Assembly: GCA_023389455.1 (NCBI GenBank)
Contig: JAEWEJ010000192.1
Span: forward strand, 1-17,405
DNA from: Actinomycetes bacterium
GTDB taxonomy: Bacteria; Actinomycetota; Actinomycetes; Actinomycetales; Cellulomonadaceae
Direction of reading: 5' to 3'
Length of the DNA stretch: 17,405 nucleotides
How positions within the stretch are numbered: position 1 is the stretch's first letter; each line of letters begins with the position of its first letter. The notes under the pieces were generated by a model, which worked only from the letters and a program-made list of their open reading frames with translations, ran no database searches and was not told the DNA's origin. Below are positions 7,441 to 15,386 of this stretch, piece by piece. Made by a program: the position numbers and the translations under genes.

Positions 7441-10400
7441 ATGCGCCGCACCACCACACTCACAAGCGCGGCCGTGCTCGGCCTCGCGCTCGGCATCGTT
7501 CTCTCGACCCCTGCCCAGGCGGTCGACGTGCCCGGCGGGTTCACGGCCGACGACCTGCCCACCTGGCAGACCAACGGCACGGTACGCGCACTGACGCCGT
7601 CCGCCGCCGGCCTGGTCGTCGCCGGAGGCAGCTTCACGGCGCTGCGACCGCCCGGCACGTCGGAGGGCGACCCGGCCTCCGTCCAGCGCTCCGGCCTGGC
7701 CGTCCTCGACGCCGCGACCGGTAGCCCCACCACGTGCGCACCGGCGGTCCGCAACGGCTCCCAGCCCGGCACCGTCCACGCCGCCGTGACGGCACCCGAC
7801 GGGCGGACCGTGTACATCGGCGGCTCGTTCTCCTCCGTGGCAGGCGTCTCGCGCGGCAACGTCGCCGCCATCGACCTGCCGACCTGCACGGTCGTGGGGA
7901 GCTTCACGGCGTCGGCGTCGGGGCCGGTGTACGCGCTCACGGCGACCGACTCCAGGGTCTACCTCGGTGGGCTGTTCACCACCGTCAACGGTCAGCTGCG
8001 TCCCCGGCTCGCGGCCGTGACCACCGCGTCCGGCGCCGTGCTGGCCTTCTCCCCGGCCCCCGCCGAGGAGGTCCTGGCGCTCAACGTGGACCCCGCCAAC
8101 GGCAACGTGCTCGTGGGTGGCCGCTTCTCCGAGATCGACGGCCAGGAGTCGCACGCGCTCGCCGTGCTCGACACGGACGGCGCCCTCGTGCGCGGCTACC
8201 CCAAGGGCTTCATCCCCTGGAGCGCCGGCACCGGCCAGCGGAACGGCACGTCCGTCATCAAGAGCATCGCAGTCGACCAGGACGGCTTCTACGTCGGCGC
8301 CGAGGGCACCGGCGGTGGCGTGTGGGACGGCCGCGCGGCGTTCGACTGGGGCACGTACCAGCAGCGCTGGCGCGACGGCTGCCTCGGCGCCAACCAGGCC
8401 GTGGTCCCCTACAAGGGCATCCTGTACGCCGCCAGCCACGGCCACGACTGCTCGAGCGAGAACGTGTTCGAGGACGGTCAGCGGCACTACTTCTCGGCGC
8501 AGTCGACGACGGACAAGAAGTGGATCAACTGGTCGCCCGACGGCAACGACGGCATCGGCGAGGGCATCGGTCCGCGCGCCATGACGATCGCGACGAAGGG
8601 CGGCAAGGACTACCTGTGGACCGGTGGCGAGTTCACGAGCATCAACTCGTCCCCGCAGCGCGGCCTGACCCGCTTCACGACCGACCCCGACGTGACCGCG
8701 CCGACCATCCCCGGCGCCGCGGTCGTGCAGAGCTACTCCCCCACGGCCAACGTCGTCTCCTGGCGCTCCAGCGTCGACAAGGACGACTCCACGATGCTCT
8801 ACGACGTCTACCGCAACAACGGCGCGACGCCGATCGGCACCGTGTCCGGCACGAGCACGTACTGGGACCGGACGCAGCTGCAGTACGTCGACACGTCCGT
8901 GGTCCCCGGTCAGAGCTACTCCTACCGCGTGACCGCGCGTGACGAGTCGGGCAACGTCTCCAGCAAGAGCGGGGCCCGCTCGGGGACCGTGTCCACCGTG
9001 GCCTCGCCGTACGCGTCCCAGGTCGTCGCCGACGGTGCACGGATCTACCTGCGCGGCGACGAGTCCTCGGGCGTGTACGCCGCCTCGCTCGGCAGTGGGA
9101 ACCGCGGCGGCTACTACTCGGGCACCGTCGGGCGCGACGCACCCGGGGCGACCGAGGACGGCAGCACCGCCGTCACCTTCACCGGTGAGAACACCTCGTT
9201 CCTGCACACCGAGTCGCGCGAGACCGGTCCGACGCAGTACACGGTCGAGGCCTGGGTCAACACCACCACGACCCGCGGCGGCAAGATCATCGGGTTCGGC
9301 AACCGCGCGTGGACCAACAACCACAACGGGACCAGCTCGAGCTACGACCGCCACGTCTACCTGCGCAACGACGGCCGCGTCGTGTTCGGCGTCTGGACGG
9401 GATCGGCGACGACCCTCACCTCGCCGACGGCGATCAACGACGGCAGCTGGCACCACGTCGTGGCCTCCCAGGGCCCTGGCGGCATGAAGCTCTACGTCGA
9501 CGGTGTGCGCGTCGGCCGCAACACCAACTCCACGGCGCAGGCGTACACGGGCTTCTGGCGGATCGGGGGCGACAGCCTGAGCGGCTGGCCGAACCGTCCG
9601 TCGTCGGACTTCCTCGCCGGGACGGTCGACGAGGTCGCGATCTACGACGCGCCCCTGACCCCGCAGCAGGTCGCGGCGCACTACACCGCGACAGGCCGCA
9701 CGGTGGTCGGTGCCATGCCCGTGCCCACCGACGCGTACGGCGCGGAGGTGCACGGCGACGGGCCGGACGCCTACTGGCGCCTCGGTGAGCAGAGCGGCTC
9801 CCTCGCGTACGACAGCTCCGGCAACCTCGAGACGGCCGGCGTGACCGGTGCGGTCACGTGGGGCGCGCCCGGCGCGGTCCTGGGGACGCCCGACACGGCC
9901 GCCTCCTTCGCCGGTTCGGCGGGGGCGGGGGTCGCCTCGACGAGCTCGACGGCCTCACCTTCCCGGTGGACCAGCGAGGTCTGGTTCCGGACGACGAGCA
10001 CGACGGGCGGCAAGCTCATCGGGTTCGGCAGCTCGCAGACCGGCAGCTCGAGCAACCACGACAAGCACCTGTACATGACCAACGACGGCAGGCTGGTGGC
10101 CGGCGTCTACACCGGGTCGACCCAGGTCGCGGCGTCCACCGCGGCGTACAACGACGGAGCATGGCACCACGCCGTCGTGACGCAGGGTGAGTCCGGTCTG
10201 CAGCTGTACGTCGACGGCGCGGTCGTGGCCGGCAACCCCGTGACGACCAACCAGGCGTACGCCGGGTTCTGGCGGCTCGGGGGCGACACGGTCAGCGGAT
10301 GGCCGTCGGCGCCGACGTCCGGCTGGTTCGCGGGCGACCTCGACGAGGCCGCCGTGTACTCGCGGGCACTGACGGCGACCGAGGTCGCGTCGCACTGGGC

Positions 10401-11223
10401 CCTCGGCAGCGGCAACACCGCCCCGGACACCACGCCGCCCAGCGCGGTCGGTGACCTCACCGCCACGGCGGACGGCACCTCGGTCGACCTGACCTGGACC
10501 GCGGCCACCGACGACACCGCCGTCACCGCCTACGACGTCCACCGCACGGCCGGCCCCGGCGACCCGATCAGCGCGGCCACCCTGGTCGCCACGGTCACCG
10601 CCACCAGCTGGACCGACACCGGACTGGCACCCGGCACGCACCACTACCAGGTCGTCGCACGCGACGCCGCCGGCAACACCGGACCCGCCGCCGCAGCCAG
10701 CGCCGACGTCCCGGTCCCCGGCGGCGACGCGGTGACAGTGACCCTGACACCCGCGTCGGACACGTACTCCAACCAGGGTGCACCGGGGACGGCGTACGGG
10801 ACGAGCACGTCGCTCGCGTCCCGTGGTTCGCTGAACTACACGTCGTACCTGGCGTTCGACCTGCCGCCGGCACCGCCCGGCCTGGCCCTCGTCGGTGCGC
10901 ATCTGCAGGTGAGGACCACTACCGCCTCGTACGCCGGGTCGCTGGACGAGCACCAGGTCAGCGCCATCACGGCCGCGTGGGTCGAGGGCACGCTGACGCA
11001 CAACGCACGGCCGGCGGTCGGCCCGACGATCGGCACGTTCACCGGCGCGACGGAGCTCAGCTCGGCGTACCTGTCGTCCGATCTCTCGGCCGGCCTCGCA
11101 CCGTTCCTCGGTGCACCCGCCACGCTCACGGTCTCGTCGCTCGGCGCGGACAACCTGTGGTTCTACTCGGTCAACGCGGGCAACGCGACGTTCCGACCGA
11201 CGCTGACGCTGCAGTTCGCCTGA
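7441..11223 (+). CDS. Large secreted propeller / FN3 / LamG-LamG / FN3 / DNRLRE protein
   Basis: This is a 1260-residue secreted protein. ATG 7441 follows GAGGTGA by 4 bases, and a clear signal peptide ends at PAQA (residue 27). Residues about 45-413 look like a beta-propeller with repeats around GGSF (62, 127), GGLF (176), GGRF (226) and GGEF (395), often followed by LAVLD-type strands. An FN3 domain spans about 416-515. Two LamG/concanavalin-like domains follow (about 521-754 and 766-992), each with YTVEAW/WTSEVW, DGSWHHV/DGAWHHA, LYVDG and GFWR(I/L)GGD. A second FN3 spans about 996-1094. Residues about 1098-1260 form a CBM96/DNRLRE-like domain with AWVEGTLTHNARP. No sortase motif or membrane anchor is seen. 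No catalytic domain is recognised. It is probably an adhesin or matrix protein binding polysaccharide outside the cell. Confidence 0.85.
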   Translation: MRRTTTLTSAAVLGLALGIVLSTPAQAVDVPGGFTADDLPTWQTNGTVRALTPSAAGLVVAGGSFTALRPPGTSEGDPASVQRSGLAVLDAATGSPTTCAPAVRNGSQPGTVHAAVTAPDGRTVYIGGSFSSVAGVSRGNVAAIDLPTCTVVGSFTASASGPVYALTATDSRVYLGGLFTTVNGQLRPRLAAVTTASGAVLAFSPAPAEEVLALNVDPANGNVLVGGRFSEIDGQESHALAVLDTDGALVRGYPKGFIPWSAGTGQRNGTSVIKSIAVDQDGFYVGAEGTGGGVWDGRAAFDWGTYQQRWRDGCLGANQAVVPYKGILYAASHGHDCSSENVFEDGQRHYFSAQSTTDKKWINWSPDGNDGIGEGIGPRAMTIATKGGKDYLWTGGEFTSINSSPQRGLTRFTTDPDVTAPTIPGAAVVQSYSPTANVVSWRSSVDKDDSTMLYDVYRNNGATPIGTVSGTSTYWDRTQLQYVDTSVVPGQSYSYRVTARDESGNVSSKSGARSGTVSTVASPYASQVVADGARIYLRGDESSGVYAASLGSGNRGGYYSGTVGRDAPGATEDGSTAVTFTGENTSFLHTESRETGPTQYTVEAWVNTTTTRGGKIIGFGNRAWTNNHNGTSSSYDRHVYLRNDGRVVFGVWTGSATTLTSPTAINDGSWHHVVASQGPGGMKLYVDGVRVGRNTNSTAQAYTGFWRIGGDSLSGWPNRPSSDFLAGTVDEVAIYDAPLTPQQVAAHYTATGRTVVGAMPVPTDAYGAEVHGDGPDAYWRLGEQSGSLAYDSSGNLETAGVTGAVTWGAPGAVLGTPDTAASFAGSAGAGVASTSSTASPSRWTSEVWFRTTSTTGGKLIGFGSSQTGSSSNHDKHLYMTNDGRLVAGVYTGSTQVAASTAAYNDGAWHHAVVTQGESGLQLYVDGAVVAGNPVTTNQAYAGFWRLGGDTVSGWPSAPTSGWFAGDLDEAAVYSRALTATEVASHWALGSGNTAPDTTPPSAVGDLTATADGTSVDLTWTAATDDTAVTAYDVHRTAGPGDPISAATLVATVTATSWTDTGLAPGTHHYQVVARDAAGNTGPAAAASADVPVPGGDAVTVTLTPASDTYSNQGAPGTAYGTSTSLASRGSLNYTSYLAFDLPPAPPGLALVGAHLQVRTTTASYAGSLDEHQVSAITAAWVEGTLTHNARPAVGPTIGTFTGATELSSAYLSSDLSAGLAPFLGAPATLTVSSLGADNLWFYSVNAGNATFRPTLTLQFA
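9001..10416 (+). repeat. Tandem duplication of a LamG domain
   Basis: The stretches 9001-9702 and 9736-10416 encode two related domains in the same reading frame. Aligned blocks include GGKIIGFG/GGKLIGFG, HVYLRNDGR/HLYMTNDGR, INDGSWHHVV/YNDGAWHHAV and QAYTGFWRIGGD/QAYAGFWRLGGD. Many residues in between have changed, so this is an old domain duplication. Confidence 0.8.
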
Positions 11224-11232
11224 CCCGCGACG

Positions 11233-11270
11233 ACGAGGGCCCCGCCGCCTCCGGGCAGCGGGGTCCTCGT
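11233..11270 (+). terminator. Terminator hairpin after the LamG gene
   Basis: A 13-base stem (11233-11245 with 11258-11270, arms ACGAGGGCCCCGC and GCGGGGTCCTCGT, one G-U pair) has a 12-base loop. It starts nine bases after the TGA. A second inverted repeat, CGTGCGTA/TACGCACG (11268-11275, 11283-11290), overlaps its end. The rest of the 231-base gap shows only the next hairpin. Confidence 0.75.
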
Positions 11271-11387
11271 GCGTACGCCGGCTACGCACGCGCGGCCGCC
11301 ACGGCACGTCACTTCGGGACTGCCTGGCCCCCTGGCCCCGGCGGCCGAGGGACCCGTCCCATCGACGACTCCCGGGCACACGCAGAC

Positions 11388-11418
11388 GACGTGGGCCGTG
11401 CCGTGCACGGCCCACGTC
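11388..11418 (-). terminator. Terminator hairpin after the GDP-L-fucose synthase gene
   Basis: A perfect 13-base stem (GACGTGGGCCGTG at 11388-11400 with CACGGCCCACGTC at 11406-11418) has the loop CCGTG. It lies 37 bases beyond the fcl stop on the minus strand. It would also stop leftover plus-strand transcription. Confidence 0.75.
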
Positions 11419-11454
11419 GCGGTCGCGGTGGAGAGCTCTCGGCGGGCGCGGTCG

Positions 11455-12420
11455 TCAGGACCGCACGGTCGCGCGGTGCGACCGGAACCAGCGCACGGTG
11501 TCCTCGATGCCCTCGCGCAGCTCGATCGAGGGCCGCCAACCCGTCGCGGCCAGGCGCGACACGTCCAGCACCTTGCGAGGCGTCCCGTCGGGCTTGGACG
11601 TGTCCCACGACGTGCGGCCGGTGTAGCCGGTGGCCGCCGCGACGAGCTCCGCGAGCTCCCGGATCTCGAGGTCCTCACCCGTCCCGACGTTGACGTGGAT
11701 GTCGTCGTCGTAGACGTCGAGGAGGTGCAGGCACGCGCCAGCCAGGTCGTCGACGTGGAGAAACTCGCGGCGCGGGCTGCCGGTGCCCCAGTTGACGATC
11801 TCCGGGGCGCCGTCACGCGCGGCGGCGTCGTACCGGCGGATGAGAGCCGGCATCACGTGCGACCCCGTGGGCGAGAAGTTGTCGCCGGGCCCGTAGAGGT
11901 TGGTGGGCATCGCGGAGATCCAGGGCAGGCCGTACTGGCGACGCACGGCGCGCACGTGCATGATGCCCGCGATCTTGGCGATCGCGTACGCGTCGTTCGT
12001 CGGCTCGAGATGGCCCGACAGCAGGCTCTCCTCCACGATCGGCTGCCCCGCGAGGCGCGGGTAGATGCACGAGGAACCCAGGAACAGCACCCGCGGCGTC
12101 CTGACCTCCAGAGCGGCGTCCAGCACGTTGGCCTGGATGCGGAGGTTGTCGGACAGGAAGTCCACCGGATGTGTCGCATTGGCGAGGATGCCGCCGACGC
12201 GGGCCGCGGCGAGCACAACGACCTCGGGCTCCGTCCGCCGGAAGAACGCCTGGACCGCGTCACGGTCCCGCAGGTCGAGCTCGTGCGAGCGGCGACCGAC
12301 GAGACGCGTGAAACCCTCCTGCTCCATGCGCCGCCAGATGGCGGAGCCCGCCAGGCCGCCGTGCCCGGCGACGTAGGTCGTCGCCGAGCGGTCCACGGGA
12401 GACGGGCTCATCGTCACCAT
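11455..12420 (-). CDS. fcl: GDP-L-fucose synthase
   Basis: This 321-residue NADPH-dependent epimerase/reductase converts GDP-4-keto-6-deoxymannose to GDP-L-fucose. ATG 12420 shares one base with the stop of the sugar transferase gene (TGATG), and AGGAG lies 7 bases upstream inside that gene. The Rossmann motif is VAGHGGLAGSAI (17-28). The substrate motif is GSSCIYP (115-121) and the catalytic pair is Tyr145/Lys149 (YAIAKIAGI). AMPTNLYGPGDNF (170-182), GSHVMPALIRRY (186-197) and REFLHVDDLA (218-227) are family signatures. Cys118 and His188 correspond to the epimerisation residues proposed for the E. coli enzyme. GDP-mannose 4,6-dehydratase (gmd), which makes the substrate and is often adjacent, is not in this window. 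The EPS therefore probably contains L-fucose, with gmd elsewhere. Confidence 0.95.
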   Translation of the reverse strand: MVTMSPSPVDRSATTYVAGHGGLAGSAIWRRMEQEGFTRLVGRRSHELDLRDRDAVQAFFRRTEPEVVVLAAARVGGILANATHPVDFLSDNLRIQANVLDAALEVRTPRVLFLGSSCIYPRLAGQPIVEESLLSGHLEPTNDAYAIAKIAGIMHVRAVRRQYGLPWISAMPTNLYGPGDNFSPTGSHVMPALIRRYDAAARDGAPEIVNWGTGSPRREFLHVDDLAGACLHLLDVYDDDIHVNVGTGEDLEIRELAELVAAATGYTGRTSWDTSKPDGTPRKVLDVSRLAATGWRPSIELREGIEDTVRWFRSHRATVRS

Positions 12421-13940
12421 CAATATGCTCCTACCCCGCGCAGCACGGCGCGTCCGGTCCTCCACAAGATCATCAGGTCCATCGCGACCGACCAGTTGTC
12501 CACATAGCGCAGATCCAGCCGCACCGAGGCGTCCCAGTCGAGGTTGGACCGCCCCGACACCTGCCACAGACCGGTCAGGCCGGGCTTCACGTGGAGACGA
12601 CGCTGCACCTCGTCCTCGTACGCCTCCACCTCGCGCTCGAGCGGCGGCCGCGGGCCCACGAGCGACATGTCACCGCGCACCACGTTCCACAGCTGGGGCA
12701 GCTCGTCGATCGAGAGCCTGCGCAGGACCCGCCCGACGCGCGTGACCCGAGGGTCCTCCCGCATCTTGAACAGCACGCCCGCGCCCTCGTTCAGCTCGCT
12801 CAGGCCGGCCAGCACCTGGTCGGCATCCACACGCATGGTCCGGATCTTGAGCATCGTGAAGCGACGCCCGTCGACCCCGACCCGGGTCTGGCGGAACAGC
12901 ACCGGCCCAGGCGAGTCCAGTCGGACCGCGAGGGCGACGACGGCAAGGACCGGGAGCGCGGCGAGCAGGACCCCGGCGCCGACCACCCGGTCGAGCACCG
13001 ACTTCAGCAGGAGGCGCCGCCGGGGCGCACCGACCTCGACCTCGAGGAGCGACAGGCCGGCCGTCGGGCGGACCCGCAGCCGCGGACCCGACACCTCGAC
13101 GAGGTCGGGCACGACCACGAGGTGCGCGCCGGCGCGGCCCACCGCCCAGGACAGACGACGCAGGGCGTCACCCGACAGCGTGCCACCGGTGACCAGGACC
13201 ACGTCGACCGCGTGGTCGGCCACGACCTGGACGACGTCGGCGACGGCACCGAGCACCGGCACACCGTCCACGCGGTCCGGCGTGTCGAGCGTCGGGAGGC
13301 ACACGCCGTCGACCCGGTAGCCGTGCTGGGGCGCGAGCGCGAGGTCCGCGATCACGCGGTGCACGTCCGCGGGCTGCCCGACCACGACGGTCGACATCGC
13401 GGCGTCGCCCCGGCGTCGGGCGTCGTGCAGCGAGCGGCGGCACAGGTAGTGGACGAGCCCGACGCCCAGTGCGAGAGCAGGGACGCTGAGCAGCACCGCG
13501 TGGCGCGGCACCGTGAGACCCAGGAGGTAGGCCGCAGCACCGAGGACGACCGCGAACGTCAGCGAGGCCCGCAGCACCGCCTGGTACTCGCTCGGGCCGT
13601 CACCCGCGCGGCCGCGGGTGTACCCGCCGAAGCCCGCCACGAGCGAGACCGCGACCGCACCGCTGACCAGGCCGCCGGGCAGGAGCGCGAAGGTCGGCCC
13701 CAGCAGCAGCGTCATGACGACGACCGTCAGCGCGAGGTCGAGCAGTATCATCTGGGCGACGTACGCCGAACCGCGCCTGCGCCACGACGCCCGAAGTCGC
13801 TCGGGATCGGAGTTCTGCGGGGTGGCGCGGACGACGAATGGCTGCGCCGACGCCCACGAGCGTCGGGGCTCGCGTGACATCCCCCGTCGTTCGACCCAGC
13901 CCTGCTCGGATGCCGACAGGTCGCCCGCGGTCAGCGTCAT
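12420..13940 (-). CDS. Polyprenyl-phosphate sugar-1-phosphate transferase (EPS-initiating, WbaP type)
   Basis: This 506-residue membrane protein starts EPS repeat-unit assembly by moving a sugar-1-phosphate from a nucleotide sugar to undecaprenyl phosphate. ATG 13940 follows GGAGGAGG by 5 bases. A polar N-terminus (about 60 residues) precedes four helices (about 62-80, 85-108, 125-143, 148-165), then a Rossmann-like CoA-binding-3 domain (about 183-290). A fifth hydrophobic segment (about 315-340) leads into the catalytic domain. Signatures are DSPGPVLFRQTRVGVDG (342-358), MLKIRTM (363-369), LSIDELPQLWNVVRGDMSL (409-427) with the catalytic Asp412-Glu413, VGPRPP (428-433) and KPGLTGLWQVSGRSNLDW (452-469). 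The sugar specificity (Glc, Gal or another) is not evident. It heads the operon with fcl. Confidence 0.95.
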   Translation of the reverse strand: MTLTAGDLSASEQGWVERRGMSREPRRSWASAQPFVVRATPQNSDPERLRASWRRRGSAYVAQMILLDLALTVVVMTLLLGPTFALLPGGLVSGAVAVSLVAGFGGYTRGRAGDGPSEYQAVLRASLTFAVVLGAAAYLLGLTVPRHAVLLSVPALALGVGLVHYLCRRSLHDARRRGDAAMSTVVVGQPADVHRVIADLALAPQHGYRVDGVCLPTLDTPDRVDGVPVLGAVADVVQVVADHAVDVVLVTGGTLSGDALRRLSWAVGRAGAHLVVVPDLVEVSGPRLRVRPTAGLSLLEVEVGAPRRRLLLKSVLDRVVGAGVLLAALPVLAVVALAVRLDSPGPVLFRQTRVGVDGRRFTMLKIRTMRVDADQVLAGLSELNEGAGVLFKMREDPRVTRVGRVLRRLSIDELPQLWNVVRGDMSLVGPRPPLEREVEAYEDEVQRRLHVKPGLTGLWQVSGRSNLDWDASVRLDLRYVDNWSVAMDLMILWRTGRAVLRGVGAY

Positions 13941-13974
13941 GGTGGCCTCCTCCGGTCACGCTCCCAGAAGAGGC

Positions 13975-14023
13975 TATATGCACACTATTCACCCATTGGT
14001 CAGATACGTCCGATTTCACCCGA
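13975..14023 (-). promoter_or_regulatory. Promoter region with paired TTTCACCCGA-like boxes upstream of the sugar transferase
   Basis: On the plus strand TATTCACCCA (13986-13995) and CGATTTCACCCGA (14011-14023) are two copies of the box found in the other EPS intergenic regions; the cores start 27 bases apart. On the minus strand, CTGACC (14003-13998) and CATATA (13980-13975), 17 bases apart, could be -35 and -10, with TAGTGT (13987-13982) as an alternative -10. The stretch is markedly more AT-rich than its surroundings. Confidence 0.4.
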
Positions 14024-14036
14024 ACCGTCGGGCGGA

Positions 14037-14654
14037 TCAGGCCTTCGTGTGGAACCGCAGCTGCGCGGCCTCCAGCCCCTCGAGCACCACGGCCTCGACG
14101 GCGTCGGCCGCCCGGTCGACCAGCCAGGGCAGGTCCTTCTTCTCCGTGGTGCTGAAGTCCTTCAGCACGAAGTCGGCGGGGTCCTGCCGGCCGGGCGGCC
14201 GCCCGACGCCGACGCGCACCCGCACGTAGTCCTTGGACCCGAGCGCCTTGGTGGTGTCGCGCAGCCCGTTGTGCCCGCCCTCGCCGCCGCCGCGCTTGAG
14301 GCGCACGTCCGCGAAGGGGATGTCGAGCTCGTCGTGCACCATCACCACCCGCTCGACGGGGACGTCGTGGTACCGGGCGAGCGCCGCGACCGGGCCGCCC
14401 GAGACGTTCATGTAGGTCGTCGGCTTGGCGAGGACCACGCGGGGACCGGGGACGCCGCCGGGCAGCGTGCCCAGGCGCACCTCGGCGGTGGCGGCCTGCG
14501 GACGGCGCCCGAGCAGCCCGCCACGGGAGCCGAAGGTGGCACCGGCGCGCCGCGCGAGCTCGTCCAGCACCATCTGGCCGACGTTGTGCCGGTTCCCGGC
14601 GTACTGCGGGCCGGGGTTGCCGAGGCCGACGACGAGCCAGGGTCCGTCGCTCAC
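14037..14654 (-). CDS. pth: Peptidyl-tRNA hydrolase
   Basis: This 205-residue enzyme releases tRNA from peptidyl-tRNA that has dropped off the ribosome. GTG 14654 follows AGGAG by 7 bases. The fold signature is [20 protein letters not shown] (7-26), with Asn13 and the catalytic His23. [10 protein letters not shown] (77-86, Asn83), VHDELDIP (106-113, Asp108) and [10 protein letters not shown] (124-133, Asn129) supply the other active-site residues. Length and motifs are ordinary. It follows rplY after a 108-base gap that contains two GC hairpins, so it may be expressed partly from its own promoter. It marks the border between the core block and the EPS locus: the sugar transferase promoter region begins directly after its stop. 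Confidence 0.97.
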   Translation of the reverse strand: MSDGPWLVVGLGNPGPQYAGNRHNVGQMVLDELARRAGATFGSRGGLLGRRPQAATAEVRLGTLPGGVPGPRVVLAKPTTYMNVSGGPVAALARYHDVPVERVVMVHDELDIPFADVRLKRGGGEGGHNGLRDTTKALGSKDYVRVRVGVGRPPGRQDPADFVLKDFSTTEKKDLPWLVDRAADAVEAVVLEGLEAAQLRFHTKA

Positions 14655-14677
14655 GGGTGGTCTCCTGTCGGTTCGGG

Positions 14678-14694
14678 GGGCGTCGGGGACGCCC
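14678..14694 (-). repeat. Hairpin in the pth leader
   Basis: GGGCGTC (14678-14684) and GACGCCC (14688-14694) form a perfect 7-base stem with a GGG loop. It lies about 24 bases ahead of the pth start. Its arms match those of the larger hairpin at 14713-14746, so the two can pair in alternative ways. Confidence 0.5.
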
Positions 14695-14712
14695 GGCGGT
14701 GCGGGGACACGG

Positions 14713-14746
14713 CGACGCCCGGCACCGTGGACGGTACCGGGCGTCG
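14713..14746 (-). terminator. Terminator hairpin after rplY
   Basis: CGACGCCCGG (14713-14722) and CCGGGCGTCG (14737-14746) form a 10-base stem. An inner ACCG/CGGT pairing extends the helix after a C-A mismatch. It begins 17 bases after the rplY stop, between rplY and pth. No T-run follows. Confidence 0.7.
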
Positions 14747-14762
14747 CGGGGAGTGCGGGGGC

Positions 14763-15386
14763 TCAGCCCTCGTTCTCGGCGGCCGAGGCGGCCGACTGCT
14801 GCGCGGCGAGGTCGGCGGCGGCCTCGTCGGCGGCCACGTCGGCGGCGGACTGCTGCGGCACGCTGATCGTGACGACCGTGATGTCCGCGTCGGTGACGAG
14901 GGTCGCGCCCTTCGGCAGGACCACGTCGCCGGCCGTGATGCTCGCGCCGCCCTCGAGGCCCTCGATGGAGACCTCGACGGCCTGCGGCAGGTGCGTGGCC
15001 TCGGCCTCGAGCGACAGGTTCTGGGTCTCGACGACGTGGATCGTGCCGGGCGCCGACTCACCGACGATGTGGACGGGGACGTCCACGGCGACCTTCTCGC
15101 CCTTCTTCACGATGAGCAGGTCGACGTGCTCGATGACCTGGCGCACGACGTCGCGCTGGACGTCCTTGACGATCGCGAGCGTCGACTTGCCCTCGAGCTC
15201 GATCGAGTACAGCGCGTTGGAGTGCTTGAGCGCGAGCATCGTCTCGTGGCCCGGCAGCGCGACGTGCAGCGGCTCGGTGCCGTGCCCGTAGAGGACCGCG
15301 GGGACCTGGTGCGCGCGACGCAGGCGGCGCGCGGCGCCCTTGCCGAACTCGGTGCGGGGGGTGGCGGCCAGCTTGATCTCGGACAC
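14763..15386 (-). CDS. rplY: Ribosomal protein bL25 (CTC/TL5 type)
   Basis: This 207-residue long-form bL25 binds 5S rRNA in the large ribosomal subunit. GTG 15386 follows GAGGAG by 5 bases. The N-terminal 5S-binding domain (about 1-95) has the family start KLAATPRTEFGKGAARRLRR (5-24) and QVPAVLYGHG (27-36). The C-terminal CTC domain (about 96-180) includes VDVPVHIVGESAPG (101-114) and LPKGATLV (157-164). The last 30 residues are an Ala/Glu/Gln-rich tail (ADEAAADLAAQQSAASAAE), common in actinobacteria. The order prs-rplY-pth is conserved in many Gram-positive genomes. Confidence 0.96.
   Translation of the reverse strand: MSEIKLAATPRTEFGKGAARRLRRAHQVPAVLYGHGTEPLHVALPGHETMLALKHSNALYSIELEGKSTLAIVKDVQRDVVRQVIEHVDLLIVKKGEKVAVDVPVHIVGESAPGTIHVVETQNLSLEAEATHLPQAVEVSIEGLEGGASITAGDVVLPKGATLVTDADITVVTISVPQQSAADVAADEAAADLAAQQSAASAAENEG

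Noticed and set aside
7351..9753. An 800-codon open frame on the minus strand opposite the LamG gene
   Set aside because: It is low-complexity Val/Ala/Arg/Gly text with no recognisable domain. The plus frame has a signal peptide, FN3 and LamG domains.
9955..11415. A 486-codon minus-strand frame opposite the LamG C-terminus
   Set aside because: It is Arg/Gly-rich shadow sequence and crosses the LamG terminator hairpin. No start with a ribosome binding site was found.
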